Assembly (NCBI GenBank): GCA_024278555.1
Contig: JAJRSX010000058.1
Span: forward strand, 1 to 23,080
Origin: a bacterium
GTDB taxonomy: Bacteria; CG2-30-53-67; CG2-30-70-394
DNA length: 23,080 bases
Direction of reading: 5' to 3'
This document shows positions 13,883 to 21,155 of the stretch, piece after piece. A program made the position numbers and the translations under genes. The notes below the pieces were generated by a model. That model was not told the DNA's origin. It ran no database searches and was given only the letters and a program-made list of their open reading frames with translations. Within the stretch, counting starts at the first letter, position 1. Each line of letters opens with the position of its first letter.

Positions 13883-15792
13883 GGCTGCACCGGGGTGGCG
13901 GTGAGGGCACCGAGGCGAGCGGCGAGGTCGCGGCGCTCCGGCCGCAGGGCGAGGGCCTTCCGGTAGGCGGTGGCGGCTGCCGCCCGATGGCCGAGGCGCT
14001 CCTCGGCGAGCCCCAGGTTGTTCCAGGCGGTGAAGGAGGCGGGCTCCACCTCCAGGGCCGCCCGCAGGGTGGCCGCCGCCCGTGTCGGATCGCCGGCCAT
14101 CAGGTAGGCGGTGCCCAAGAGGCGCTGCGCCTTGGCGAAGGTGGGATCTTCGGCCACCGCCCTGGTGAGGAGGTCGATTGCCTCGGGGATCCGCCGCTGC
14201 TTCAGGCGCAGGTGGCCGAGGTTGGCGTGCGCGACGCTGTCCGCCGGGGTGACCTCCAGTGCTCGGTGAAAGGTGGCCTCGGCGCCGGCGAGATCTCCCT
14301 CCCGCGCCAGGGCGATCCCGAGGCGGTCTAGGGCGTCGACGAAGCGGGGGTGGATGGCGATCGCCCGCTGGTACTCGCGGATCGCGGTGGCGAGGTCGCC
14401 GCGCTCCTCGGCGAGGATCCCCACGGCCTCGTGGGCCTGGAAGGCGTGGTCCGGGTCACACGCCACCGCGTGGCGCCACAGGGTCTCGCCGTCGTGCCAT
14501 ACGGCGATCTGCCCCACGGTGAGGGTGGCGAGGGCGGCCACCACCGCCGCCGCCACGACCAAGGCAATGGTTCGGCCGGCGGTGGTGCAGGCGAGGCGGC
14601 GCCAGGCGACCGCCACCCCGGCGCCGGTAAGGAGGGCCAGGGGCAGGGTGGGCAGATAGGTGTAGCGGTCTGCCGCTACCTGCCGCCCCGCTTGCACCAC
14701 CCCCAACACCGGTGCCAGGAGGACGAGGTAGGCGAGCCAGGCGGTTCCGAGGGTCGGGTCGCCGCGCCGCCAGCGAACCACCGCCGCCAGGGTGATCGTC
14801 ACCACCACCGCTGCCGCGATCAGGTAGGGACCGAGGGGAGGGTGGAGGCGGGGCTCGTAGAGGGGGGAGAGGCGGAGGGGGAGGAGCGATTTTTCCAAAT
14901 AGAAGCAGATCCCGCGCACCGCGTTTGCCAGGCGTGCGGCCACCGGCAGGTGGTCGAGGGGGCTCACCGCGCCGCCCGCCTGTTGCGCCCGGAGGGTGAG
15001 CGCGGCCGAGGCCGCGGAGAGGGCGAAGAGGGGAAGTTTCTCCGCCCCCAGACGCGACCACCCGACGGCCGCCGGCCGCCGCAGGGGGAAGCGGTCGACG
15101 AGGAGCAGGACCAACGGCAGGGTGATCGCCATCGGCTTGGCGAGCAGCGCCGCGGCGAAGAGGGCGAGGGTGAGGCCGTAGCGGCGGCCGCCGCCGCGGG
15201 TCGCGAAGGCGAGGTAGGCGAGACAGGTGAGGAGGCAAAAGAGGCCGCAGAGGACGTCCTTGCGCTCCGCCGCCCACGCCACCGACTCCACCCGCAGGGG
15301 GTGGAGGACAAAGAGGAGCGCGGCGGCCGCCGCTGCCAGGCGCACCTCGCGCGCCTGCCAGCGAGGGGCGGCGAGGCTCAGGAGGCGGTAGGCGAGGAGG
15401 AGAAAGAGGGCGCCGTTGGCCGCGTGCAGCACGGCGTTGGTGAGGTGGTGCGGCGCCGGATTGAGCCCCCAGAGGGCGACGTCGAGGGCGTGGGAGAGCC
15501 AGGTGAGGGGGTGGTAGTTGGAGCAGTGAAAGGTGGTGAAGGCCCAGCGCACCGCCCCCCACGAGAGGGGAGTGATGTGCGGGTTCTCGTACAGGTAGCG
15601 GTTGTCGTCCCAGGGGACGAACTGGTTGCGCACCACCGGCAAATAGATGGCCACGGTGGCCAAGGCGACCGCGGCCGGGAGCCGCCATGGCAGGGATGAG
15701 GAGGGGGACCGTGGGAGGGGAGAGGGGGAGGCGTGGGGCTCCATGGGGGTCGGGTGCGGGGGGGATGGTCGGTGGCGGGCGCGGCGACCCAT
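13879..15792 (-). CDS. TMTC-like GT-C membrane glycosyltransferase with C-terminal TPR repeats (first of tandem pair)
   Basis: The protein has 637 residues and is a paralog of the downstream gene. It shares FVPWDDNRYLYENPHI (WDD at 61-63), NYHPLTWLSHALDVALWG, the HPLRVESVAWAAERKDVLCGLF signature (about 164-185) and VAADRYTYLP. About ten membrane helices are followed from about 440 by five TPR repeats (e.g. VDALDRLGIALAREGDLAGAEATFHRALEVTP). The first 16 residues are Pro/Arg-rich and unlike membrane sequence, so the ATG at 15744 (MEPHASPS) is an alternative start; neither has a clear Shine-Dalgarno. Its start is only 43 bases from that of the divergent GT2 gene, suggesting shared regulation. 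Tandem copies with diverged TPRs would allow two sets of target proteins; this is inference. Confidence 0.8.
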   Translation of the reverse strand: MGRRARHRPSPPHPTPMEPHASPSPLPRSPSSSLPWRLPAAVALATVAIYLPVVRNQFVPWDDNRYLYENPHITPLSWGAVRWAFTTFHCSNYHPLTWLSHALDVALWGLNPAPHHLTNAVLHAANGALFLLLAYRLLSLAAPRWQAREVRLAAAAAALLFVLHPLRVESVAWAAERKDVLCGLFCLLTCLAYLAFATRGGGRRYGLTLALFAAALLAKPMAITLPLVLLLVDRFPLRRPAAVGWSRLGAEKLPLFALSAASAALTLRAQQAGGAVSPLDHLPVAARLANAVRGICFYLEKSLLPLRLSPLYEPRLHPPLGPYLIAAAVVVTITLAAVVRWRRGDPTLGTAWLAYLVLLAPVLGVVQAGRQVAADRYTYLPTLPLALLTGAGVAVAWRRLACTTAGRTIALVVAAAVVAALATLTVGQIAVWHDGETLWRHAVACDPDHAFQAHEAVGILAEERGDLATAIREYQRAIAIHPRFVDALDRLGIALAREGDLAGAEATFHRALEVTPADSVAHANLGHLRLKQRRIPEAIDLLTRAVAEDPTFAKAQRLLGTAYLMAGDPTRAAATLRAALEVEPASFTAWNNLGLAEERLGHRAAAATAYRKALALRPERRDLAARLGALTATPVQP

Positions 15793-15835
15793 GAGTTTGC
15801 GCCCCAGACCGTGGGGTCGCTAGGCTCCCCCGCCC

Positions 15836-16780
15836 ATGTACCGAGAGACCCACATCCACGTGGTCATCCCCGCCTACAACGTGGCCCCCCACATTGAGGG
15901 GGTTCTGCGTACCCTCCCCGACTTCGTCGATGCGGTCACCGTGGTGGACGATGCGAGCGTCGATGCCACCGCCGGGGAGGTGGAGCGGGTGGCGGACCCT
16001 CGGGTGGTCCTCCTCCGCCACGCGGAGAACCAGGGGGTGGGGGGGGCGATGGCCACCGGCCTGGCCGACGCCCTCGCGCGCACCGAGGGGATCGTGGTGA
16101 AGATGGACGGCGACGGTCAGATGGACCCGGCGGAGCTGCCGGCGCTGCTCGATCCGATCGTCGACGGGGAGGCGGACTACACCAAGGGCAATCGCTTCCT
16201 GCGCAGCCGCGAGCTCGCCGCCATGCCGAAGGTGAGGCTGTTCGGCAACTTCGTCCTCACTTTTCTGACCAAACTAGCCTCGGGCTACTGGAACGTCTTC
16301 GATCCGCAAAATGGGTACCTCGCGATGCGCTCGGAGGTGGCGGCGCTGCTCGACCTCGAGCAGATCTCGCGCCGCTACTTTTTCGAGAACGACATGCTGG
16401 TGAACCTCAATATCTTCGACGTACCGGTCCTCGATGTGGCGATGGCGGCGCGCTACGGCGACGAAGCATCCTCCATGAACCTGTGGCAGGTGGTGGTCAC
16501 CTTCCCGTGTCACCTCTTCCGCCGGTACTGGTACCGCTTTTATCAGAAGCATGTCCTTCGCGATTTTTCCCCCATCGCCCTCTTCATGCTCCTCGGCCTG
16601 CCCATGCTCCTTTGGGGGATTCTCTTTGGCGGCTATACCTGGCTCCACTCCATCGTCCACCACGCCTTTGCCTCCACCGGCACGGTGATGCTCTCAGTCC
16701 TCCCCTTCCTGGTGGGCTTCGAGCTGGTCCTTCAGGCGATCGTCCTGGAGATCCACGCCACGCCGCGGAGCCGCCGGTGA
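15836..16780 (+). CDS. GT2 glycosyltransferase, dolichol/polyprenyl-phosphate sugar synthase-like
   Basis: The protein has 314 residues. The GT-A fold signature is clear: VVIPAYN (9-15), VVDDASVDAT (36-45), NQGVGGAMATGL (65-76), and the metal-binding MDGDGQMDP (90-98). C-terminal to the catalytic domain are two membrane helices (SPIALFMLLGLPMLLWGILFGGY and TVMLSVLPFLVGFELVLQAIVLEI), as in polyprenyl-phosphate mannose/glucose synthases of the GtrB/DPMS type. It would charge undecaprenyl phosphate with a hexose on the cytoplasmic face. It diverges from the two TMTC-like genes and overlaps the following methyltransferase (GTGA), with a GtrA-type protein next. This is the set expected for donor synthesis, flipping and transfer. 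The sugar cannot be told from sequence. Confidence 0.87.
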   Translation: MYRETHIHVVIPAYNVAPHIEGVLRTLPDFVDAVTVVDDASVDATAGEVERVADPRVVLLRHAENQGVGGAMATGLADALARTEGIVVKMDGDGQMDPAELPALLDPIVDGEADYTKGNRFLRSRELAAMPKVRLFGNFVLTFLTKLASGYWNVFDPQNGYLAMRSEVAALLDLEQISRRYFFENDMLVNLNIFDVPVLDVAMAARYGDEASSMNLWQVVVTFPCHLFRRYWYRFYQKHVLRDFSPIALFMLLGLPMLLWGILFGGYTWLHSIVHHAFASTGTVMLSVLPFLVGFELVLQAIVLEIHATPRSRR

Positions 16781-17472
16781 GGGGTGCGCCGCCCATCCGC
16801 TTCCGGCGGCTGCCGCGCGCGGTGATCCGCGAGGTGGCTGCCCCCCTCACCGTCCACCAGCGCGACGAGTCGGCCGTCCCCTCCTACCTCCACGCCAACC
16901 CGGCGGTGCGCTGGATGATCACCCGTCGATTGCAGGTGGCCGCGCGCCTTGCGGGCGAGGCCCTCGTCGAGGTCGGGGATGGGCCGGCGGATGGCCTCGA
17001 CTTCGGCTGCGGCGTCGGCCTCTTCGCCCCCTCCTTGGCGCCCCACCTGCGCCGCCTCTACCTCACCGACCTCGACACCCGGCCCGCCGAAGCCCTCGTC
17101 GTCCGCGAGGGGATCACCAACTGCGTTGTCTGCGATGCAGAGGCGTGGCGGCGCGAGATTCCCCAGAACTCCCTGGCGCTCGTCGTCGCCGCCGATGTCC
17201 TGGAGCATGTGGACAATCTCGAAGCGGTAGTGGGGGATCTGATGAGAAAGCTGGTAACGGGCGGTTCGCTCATCCTCTCTGGCCCCACCGAGTCGTGGGT
17301 CTACGGCCTGGCGCGCAAGGTTGCGGGGTTCACCGGTGAGTACCATGTGCGCACCATCTTCGACATCGAACGGGTGGTCGAGGCGCAGGGGTTCGCCTGC
17401 CGCCGTCGCCTCCTCCTCCCCTTTCCCCTCCTCCCGAAACTCTTTCGGGTGAGCCGCTATGTCCGCCGGTAG
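16777..17472 (+). CDS. SAM-dependent methyltransferase (class I)
   Basis: The protein has 231 residues and starts at GTG 16777, which overlaps the GT2 stop codon (GTGA). Motif I is LDFGCGVG (74-81), a second acidic strand is LYLTDLD (95-101), and DVLEHV (140-145) is the common post-I motif of Methyltransf_11/25 enzymes. GGSLILSGPTESWVYGLARKV resembles the methyltransferases found in glycan and polyprenyl pathways. The C-terminus is basic. It sits between the polyprenyl-sugar synthase and the GtrA-like gene with overlapping ends, so it probably modifies the sugar or lipid carrier of the same pathway; substrate unknown. A longer open frame extends to 16483, inside the GT2 gene, but lacks conserved sequence there. 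Confidence 0.82.
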   Translation: MRGAPPIRFRRLPRAVIREVAAPLTVHQRDESAVPSYLHANPAVRWMITRRLQVAARLAGEALVEVGDGPADGLDFGCGVGLFAPSLAPHLRRLYLTDLDTRPAEALVVREGITNCVVCDAEAWRREIPQNSLALVVAADVLEHVDNLEAVVGDLMRKLVTGGSLILSGPTESWVYGLARKVAGFTGEYHVRTIFDIERVVEAQGFACRRRLLLPFPLLPKLFRVSRYVRR

Positions 17473-17893
17473 CGGCACGGCACCGCAGCGAGAGATCAGG
17501 GGCGGTACGGGGGTCATACGTCTCCTCCGCTTTCTTCTTTCCGGGGCGGCGGCGGCGGCGATCCAGGCCGGCCTCCTCTACCTCCTCACCGACCGTGGGG
17601 GGGTGTGGTACCTCTGGTCCTCCACCATCGCCTTTCTCGCTGGAACCGCGGTGAGCTTCTCCCTCCAGAGGGGGTGGACCTTTGGTGATCGAACCAGCCA
17701 CCGCCTCGGCCGCCAGGCGGTGAGCTATCTGGCCCTCGCCCTTGTCAATCTCGCCGTCAACGGCGGCCTCATGTACCTCGCCGTGGAGCTGCTTCGTCTC
17801 CACTACGTGGTCGCCCAGCTTGCCGTGGCGGCGCTGATCGCCGGTGAGACCTTCCTCCTCTACCGCATCTGGATCTTCCGCCCCGCTTCCTGA
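17459..17893 (+). CDS. GtrA-family small membrane protein (polyprenyl-linked sugar flippase candidate)
   Basis: The protein has 144 residues with four membrane helices: LRFLLSGAAAAAIQAGLLYLLT, WSSTIAFLAGTAVSFSLQR, AVSYLALALVNLAVNGGLMYLAV and VVAQLAVAALIAGETFLLYR. The spacing, the FSLQRGWTFG segment and the closing FLLYRIWIFR are typical of GtrA. GtrA proteins are proposed to flip undecaprenyl-phosphate-glucose and also occur in arabinan and teichoic-acid pathways. Its start overlaps the methyltransferase end by 14 bases, completing a three-gene operon. It is convergent with the next gene, with 7 bases between stops. Confidence 0.88.
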   Translation: MSAGSGTAPQREIRGGTGVIRLLRFLLSGAAAAAIQAGLLYLLTDRGGVWYLWSSTIAFLAGTAVSFSLQRGWTFGDRTSHRLGRQAVSYLALALVNLAVNGGLMYLAVELLRLHYVVAQLAVAALIAGETFLLYRIWIFRPAS

Positions 17894-17900
17894 GATGTGG

Positions 17901-18863
17901 TCACGCCGCCACCAGGCGGGCGCGAACCACGTCGCCTTCGCCGATGGCGGCGAGGACCACGGCGGGGGGGAGGCAGAGGAGGGAGCCGGCGAGGATCGCG
18001 ACGGTGGCCGCCGCGCGTTGCGGCGCACCGGTGGCGGCACACTGGGCCCGTTCGAAGAGGCGGCTCTCCGGGGCGAGGTGGTTGGCGAGGGAGAGGAAGA
18101 GCGACGGGGCGGAGAACTCCAGGGAGAAGGTGTGGCGTTCCACCATCGCCAGTCCCGCAGTGGCCGCCGCCCGTTCCAGCCCCTCGCGGCTGAAGTGGAC
18201 CAGGTGGCGTGGCGGATCGAGGTGAAACCAGGCGGGGCCGAAGGCACGCGCGGTCTGGGAGAGGAGCGGTACCTCCAGGAAGAGCTGGCCCCCCGGGGCG
18301 AGGAGTCGGCGGGTCGCAACGAGGGTGGCGACGGGATCGACCATATGTTCCAGGGTGTGGAAGGAGGTGACCGCGTCGAAGCTCGCCTCTGGGAAGGAGC
18401 TCAGGGCGGTGTCGCCCACCCGCAGGTCGATCCCCGGGATCGTCCGCGCCTGCACCGCCGCCTCCTCGCCGATCTCCGTCGCCGCCACCCGGTAACCGCG
18501 CCGGGCGAGGTGGGCCAGCATGAGACCGCGGCCGCAGCCAATGTCGAGGACCCGGCCGCCGGAGTTCACATGGCGCATGAGCCAGCGGGCGCGCCCCTGG
18601 CGAAAGCGGCCCACCGCGGTCTCGATGGTGGCGGCGAAGCGCCGCCGCCCCTCCCCGTGGTAGACCCCGGCGGCATGGCGCACCAGGCGCGCCTCGTAGT
18701 CGGCGTCGGTCACCAGGGTGAGGCTGTGGCAGCGGGGGCAGCCGAGGAGGAGATCGCCCTCGCCGGCGCGGAAGGCGGGAGTGAGGCCGTCGGCGCCGCA
18801 GGCGCGGCAGGGGGGCTGGCCGGCGTTTGTGTCGGGGAGGGGGGGGGTGGGGTCAGGGGTCAA
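17901..18863 (-). CDS. Zinc-ribbon SAM-dependent methyltransferase with C-terminal membrane segment
   Basis: The protein has 320 residues. A rubredoxin-like zinc knuckle (Cys19-x2-Cys22 and Cys42-x2-Cys45) is followed by a class I methyltransferase with motif I VLDIGCGRG (105-113), VTSFHTLEHM, and GGQLFLEVPLLSQTARAFGPAWFHLDPPRHLVHFS, typical of Methyltransf_23 enzymes in surface-polysaccharide clusters. A hydrophobic segment near the C-terminus (AATVAILAGSLLCLPPAVVLAAIG) may associate with the membrane. The start is TTG at 18863, inside the end of the upstream gene (11-base overlap), with GGAG about 9 bases before it. The first codons lie in a G9/C9 homopolymer region (18839-18847), where sequence errors or slippage are possible. 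The substrate is probably a glycan or lipid-linked sugar (inferred). Confidence 0.8.
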   Translation of the reverse strand: MTPDPTPPLPDTNAGQPPCRACGADGLTPAFRAGEGDLLLGCPRCHSLTLVTDADYEARLVRHAAGVYHGEGRRRFAATIETAVGRFRQGRARWLMRHVNSGGRVLDIGCGRGLMLAHLARRGYRVAATEIGEEAAVQARTIPGIDLRVGDTALSSFPEASFDAVTSFHTLEHMVDPVATLVATRRLLAPGGQLFLEVPLLSQTARAFGPAWFHLDPPRHLVHFSREGLERAAATAGLAMVERHTFSLEFSAPSLFLSLANHLAPESRLFERAQCAATGAPQRAAATVAILAGSLLCLPPAVVLAAIGEGDVVRARLVAA

Positions 18864-19563
18864 GGTTCGAGCTCCGGAGGGTGTTGCGGGCGAGGCGGAC
18901 GACCAGGCGGATGGCCGTCACCGTGGCGATCAGGCCGGCGGCGAGGAGGGTCCACTGGAGGGGAGAGCGGCTGGCCTCCCCCGTCACCGCCGCGGCAAGG
19001 TCACCGGCCACGGCGCCGGCATAGGCGAGGGCGAAGAGCGATGGGAGGGTTCCGGCAAAGCCGATCAGGTAGTCCCGCCAGCGCAGATCGGTGAGGCCGA
19101 GGGTATAGCTCATGGCTCCGAAGGGCAGGATCGGCGACATGCGCAGGAGGAGGGCGATCTTCCAGCCGTGGCTGCGGACGGCGGCGTTGACCCGTTCGAC
19201 CGGTAGCCATCGTCCGAGCGCCGTGGTCACCCGGCGGCGCAGGAGGTGGCGGGCGGCGAAGAAGGGGGGAATGGAGCCGGCGAGGGTGGCCGCGCTCCCC
19301 AGGGCAAGGCCGGACCAGAGTCCGTAGAGGCTCCCCGCTGCCACTACCACCACCGACGCCGGGGCGAAGCCGGCGAGGCAGACACCCACTTGGAGGAGGA
19401 TCAGGAGACGCCAGTCGATTCCTGCGGCCACTGCCAGCCAGCGGGCGTACCGTTCGGCCGAGCCGCCACCGGCCACGACCAGGACCATCAGGGCCGCCAC
19501 CAGGAGGGCGGCGGCGATGCGGCGAACTACCCCTCTCCTACCTACGGTCGTGGCGGCGGCCAC
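18853..19563 (-). CDS. TVP38/TMEM64 (VTT/DedA superfamily) membrane protein
   Basis: The protein has 236 residues. Family landmarks are an N-terminal helix, GFAPASVVVVAAGSLYGLWSGLALGSAATLAGSIPPFFAARHLLRR, then RMSPILPFGAMSYTLGLTDLRWRDYLIGFAGTLPSLFALAYAG, and a final helix. The paired G-x-x-x-G and R-x-SP-x-x-PF segments are the VTT-domain re-entrant loops seen in DedA/TMEM41 lipid scramblases; the superfamily is linked to undecaprenyl-phosphate or phospholipid recycling. The start is GTG at 19563, 7 bases from the cyclophilin stop, with AAGGGG upstream. It is the middle gene of a three-gene minus-strand operon. A role in recycling the polyprenyl carrier used by the neighbouring glycosylation genes would fit but is inferred. 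Confidence 0.82.
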   Translation of the reverse strand: MAAATTVGRRGVVRRIAAALLVAALMVLVVAGGGSAERYARWLAVAAGIDWRLLILLQVGVCLAGFAPASVVVVAAGSLYGLWSGLALGSAATLAGSIPPFFAARHLLRRRVTTALGRWLPVERVNAAVRSHGWKIALLLRMSPILPFGAMSYTLGLTDLRWRDYLIGFAGTLPSLFALAYAGAVAGDLAAAVTGEASRSPLQWTLLAAGLIATVTAIRLVVRLARNTLRSSNLDP

Positions 19564-19570
19564 GCCCGAC

Positions 19571-20179
19571 TTACCCCTTGCGCCGCACCGAGAGGATCAC
19601 CACCTCCTCCTTCGGCCGCGTTCCCTGGAGGGGCACCTTGGCGATGTGATCCATCACGCGCCGTCCCTTCACCATCTTGCCGAAGACGCAGTAGCCCCAG
19701 GTGCGCAGGGTCTCCCCGTGGTGGTCGAGGTTCGGGTTGTCCACCAGGTTGAAGAAGAACTGAGAGGTGGCGGAGTCGGGCTTCAAGGTGCGGGCCATGG
19801 CGATGGTGCCACGTACGTTGCGCAGGCCGTTGCCGGCCTCGTTTTCGATCGGTCCATGGGTCTCCTTCGGCACCATGCCCGGACCGTAGCCCCCGCCCTG
19901 GATCACGAAGTTGCGCACTACCCGGTGGAAGAGGGTGTTGTCGTAGAACCCCTCATCCACGTAGCGGAGGAAGTTTTCCACCGTCTTCGGAGCCTTGTCG
20001 GGGTAGAGCTCCACGACCATGGTTCCCAAGGTGGTCTTGATCTCTACCTGCACCGGCGGTGCCTTCTCCTCGGCTGGCTGGCTCGCCGTTTTGGGAAGGA
20101 CGGAGACCTCCTTGGCGTGGTGGGCGCCACAGCCGACGAGGGCGACGAGGGTGGCGATGAGCGCAAGGGCACGGCGCAT
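19571..20179 (-). CDS. Cyclophilin-type peptidyl-prolyl isomerase lipoprotein
   Basis: The protein has 202 residues from ATG 20179, chosen over an in-frame start at 20191 because GGAG lies 6 bases upstream and the signal is then compact. Lipobox LVALVGC puts the lipidated Cys at residue 17. After a spacer the cyclophilin domain covers about 44-200: TTLGTMVVELYPDKAPKTVENFLRYV, the active-site LFHRVVRNFVIQGGG, NVRGTIAMAR, SQFFFNLVDNPNLD and VFGKMVKGRRVMDHI. The catalytic Arg (in FHR) and the Gln of SQFFFNL are present. As a membrane-anchored periplasmic isomerase it may assist folding of secreted proteins. It is the second isomerase in the window, unrelated in fold to the parvulin at 11006. A MITE-like element starts 13 bases upstream. 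Confidence 0.92.
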   Translation of the reverse strand: MRRALALIATLVALVGCGAHHAKEVSVLPKTASQPAEEKAPPVQVEIKTTLGTMVVELYPDKAPKTVENFLRYVDEGFYDNTLFHRVVRNFVIQGGGYGPGMVPKETHGPIENEAGNGLRNVRGTIAMARTLKPDSATSQFFFNLVDNPNLDHHGETLRTWGYCVFGKMVKGRRVMDHIAKVPLQGTRPKEEVVILSVRRKG

Positions 20180-20192
20180 AGTGGGCTCCAAT

Positions 20193-20365
20193 GGCTAGGA
20201 GTCTGTCGGACTTATGCGATCGTTGCGAGGGAAAGCGGGCTCGAGTCCGGATTGCGACCCGTTCGAGCGTTACGCGGGCCTATGTAACAAAGAACGGGGC
20301 GCGATCCGGGCCGAGATCCGCGAATCAAGCAGTAGATCGTGCATAAGTCCGACAGACTCCTAGCC
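20193..20365. mobile_element. MITE-like element with 25-bp perfect terminal inverted repeats
   Basis: Bases 20193-20217 (containing GGAGTCTGTCGGACTT) are the exact inverse of 20341-20365. The interior of about 123 bp holds no gene. CTAG sits near both outer ends and could be a palindromic target or part of the repeat. Ends of this type resemble some IS1182-like insertion sequences, but the family assignment is from memory only. The element occupies the whole promoter region of the cyclophilin operon, so it either supplies or interrupts that promoter; no clear sigma-70 promoter was recognised within it. Confidence 0.75.
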
Positions 20366-20422
20366 CGTGTTTCTCACGGGGCATCTGCATGTTCGTCGCC
20401 GATTCACGGTGAGAAATGCGGG
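20364..20422. repeat. Imperfect inverted repeat abutting the MITE
   Basis: CCCGTGTTTCTCACGG (20364-20379) and CGGTGAGAAATGCGGG (20407-20422) are inverse copies with three mismatches; TTTCTCAC/GTGAGAAA is a perfect 8-bp core. The left arm also folds on itself (CCCGTG-N5-CACGGG). It could be the remnant of another short mobile element or a terminator-like structure. Confidence 0.4.
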
Positions 20423-20504
20423 TGAAGGCAGAACGCGCCATGATATCGCTTCCTGTCTGCCGGGAACAGGTAGCGTTCGGGCACCGAAGGGAGTGCCGAC
20501 GTCC

Positions 20505-20521
20505 CCGCGCCGAGGGCGCGG
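20505..20521 (-). terminator. GC-rich hairpin downstream of the triheme cytochrome
   Basis: CCGCGCC-GAG-GGCGCGG is a perfect 7-bp stem 13 bases beyond the cytochrome stop. A second hairpin (GGCAC-N8-GTGCC, 20480-20497) follows. Neither has a clear U run on the minus strand, so termination may be weak or Rho-assisted. Confidence 0.45.
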
Positions 20522-20534
20522 TGGGTCACCTTGG

Positions 20535-21035
20535 CTACAGCAGGTGGCAGGTGCGGCACAGGTTGTCGTGCCTCGAGTCCACCGTAAGGTCGCCGGTGGT
20601 GAGGCAGCCGCTGGGCCGGGACACCGCCTCGCCGCTACGATTCTCCTCTACCAGGTGGCACGAGGGGCAGCTCACCCGCCCCTCCGGGAGCGCCATACGG
20701 GGCGGAAGGGTGGCGCGGCTGCGGAAGTGGCGCGGGTCGGTGAGGGCGAAGCGGTCGTAGCGCATCCCCACCGGGTGGTTGCGGGTCTGGAAGGCGGCGG
20801 TGTCGAGGTGGGTTCCGGCTCGCCGGAGGGTGATTCGGTGTGACCGGCTGCCGTCGTGGCAGCTCATGCAGCGCCTGCCGAGGGGGTCGAGGTCGTCCAC
20901 CCCACCGCCCTCTGCCGCGGCCGCCGTCTCACCGAGGAGAAAGGTGCGCAGCACGGTCGACCAGTGGGCCGCGGAGGCGGTGGGGGCGATGGCGAGGATC
21001 AAGAGGGTGGCGAGAAGGGTCGTGCGGTGGTGCAT
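20535..21035 (-). CDS. Secreted triheme c-type cytochrome related to the OmcE-like cytochrome
   Basis: The protein has 166 residues with signal peptide MHHRTTLLATLLILAIAPTASA. Three CXXCH sites lie at 56-60, 123-127 and 160-164. The arrangement CMSCHDG, then NHPVGMRYD, GRVSCPSCHLVE, LTTGDL, and DNLCRTCHLL at the very C-terminus follows hemes 2 to 4 of the tetraheme cytochrome at 3153 (CLGCHDG, HPISVTY, KVQCSTCH, SLCRTCHLK). The first heme domain (CxxCHxPH, LLWNR) is missing. AAGGGGA precedes the ATG. A GEMM-class riboswitch lies in the leader. It could be a periplasmic electron carrier or a filament-associated subunit; the sequence does not decide. Confidence 0.87.
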   Translation of the reverse strand: MHHRTTLLATLLILAIAPTASAAHWSTVLRTFLLGETAAAAEGGGVDDLDPLGRRCMSCHDGSRSHRITLRRAGTHLDTAAFQTRNHPVGMRYDRFALTDPRHFRSRATLPPRMALPEGRVSCPSCHLVEENRSGEAVSRPSGCLTTGDLTVDSRHDNLCRTCHLL

Positions 21036-21076
21036 GGTGGTTCCCCTTGCCCGCCGGGGGGGTCACCCAACGATCC

Positions 21077-21097
21077 CGATCCTCTCCCCGCGGATCG
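21077..21097 (-). promoter_or_regulatory. Leader stem-loop between riboswitch and triheme cytochrome start
   Basis: CGATCC-N9-GGATCG is a perfect 6-bp stem located 42-62 bases before the start codon, downstream of the GEMM aptamer. It may be part of the expression platform. It lacks a U tract, so it is not a classic terminator. Confidence 0.35.
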
Positions 21098-21155
21098 ACC
21101 CATGTGCAGGGAAGACTCCCTCGTCTCTGCTGGGTTGCGGGTGTGGACATCCGGT

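Noticed and set aside
16483-16776. Longer start for the 16777 methyltransferase
   Set aside because: The added sequence overlaps the GT2 membrane helices in another frame, is Pro/Arg/His-rich and has no methyltransferase features. GTG at 16777 gives the usual stop-start overlap.
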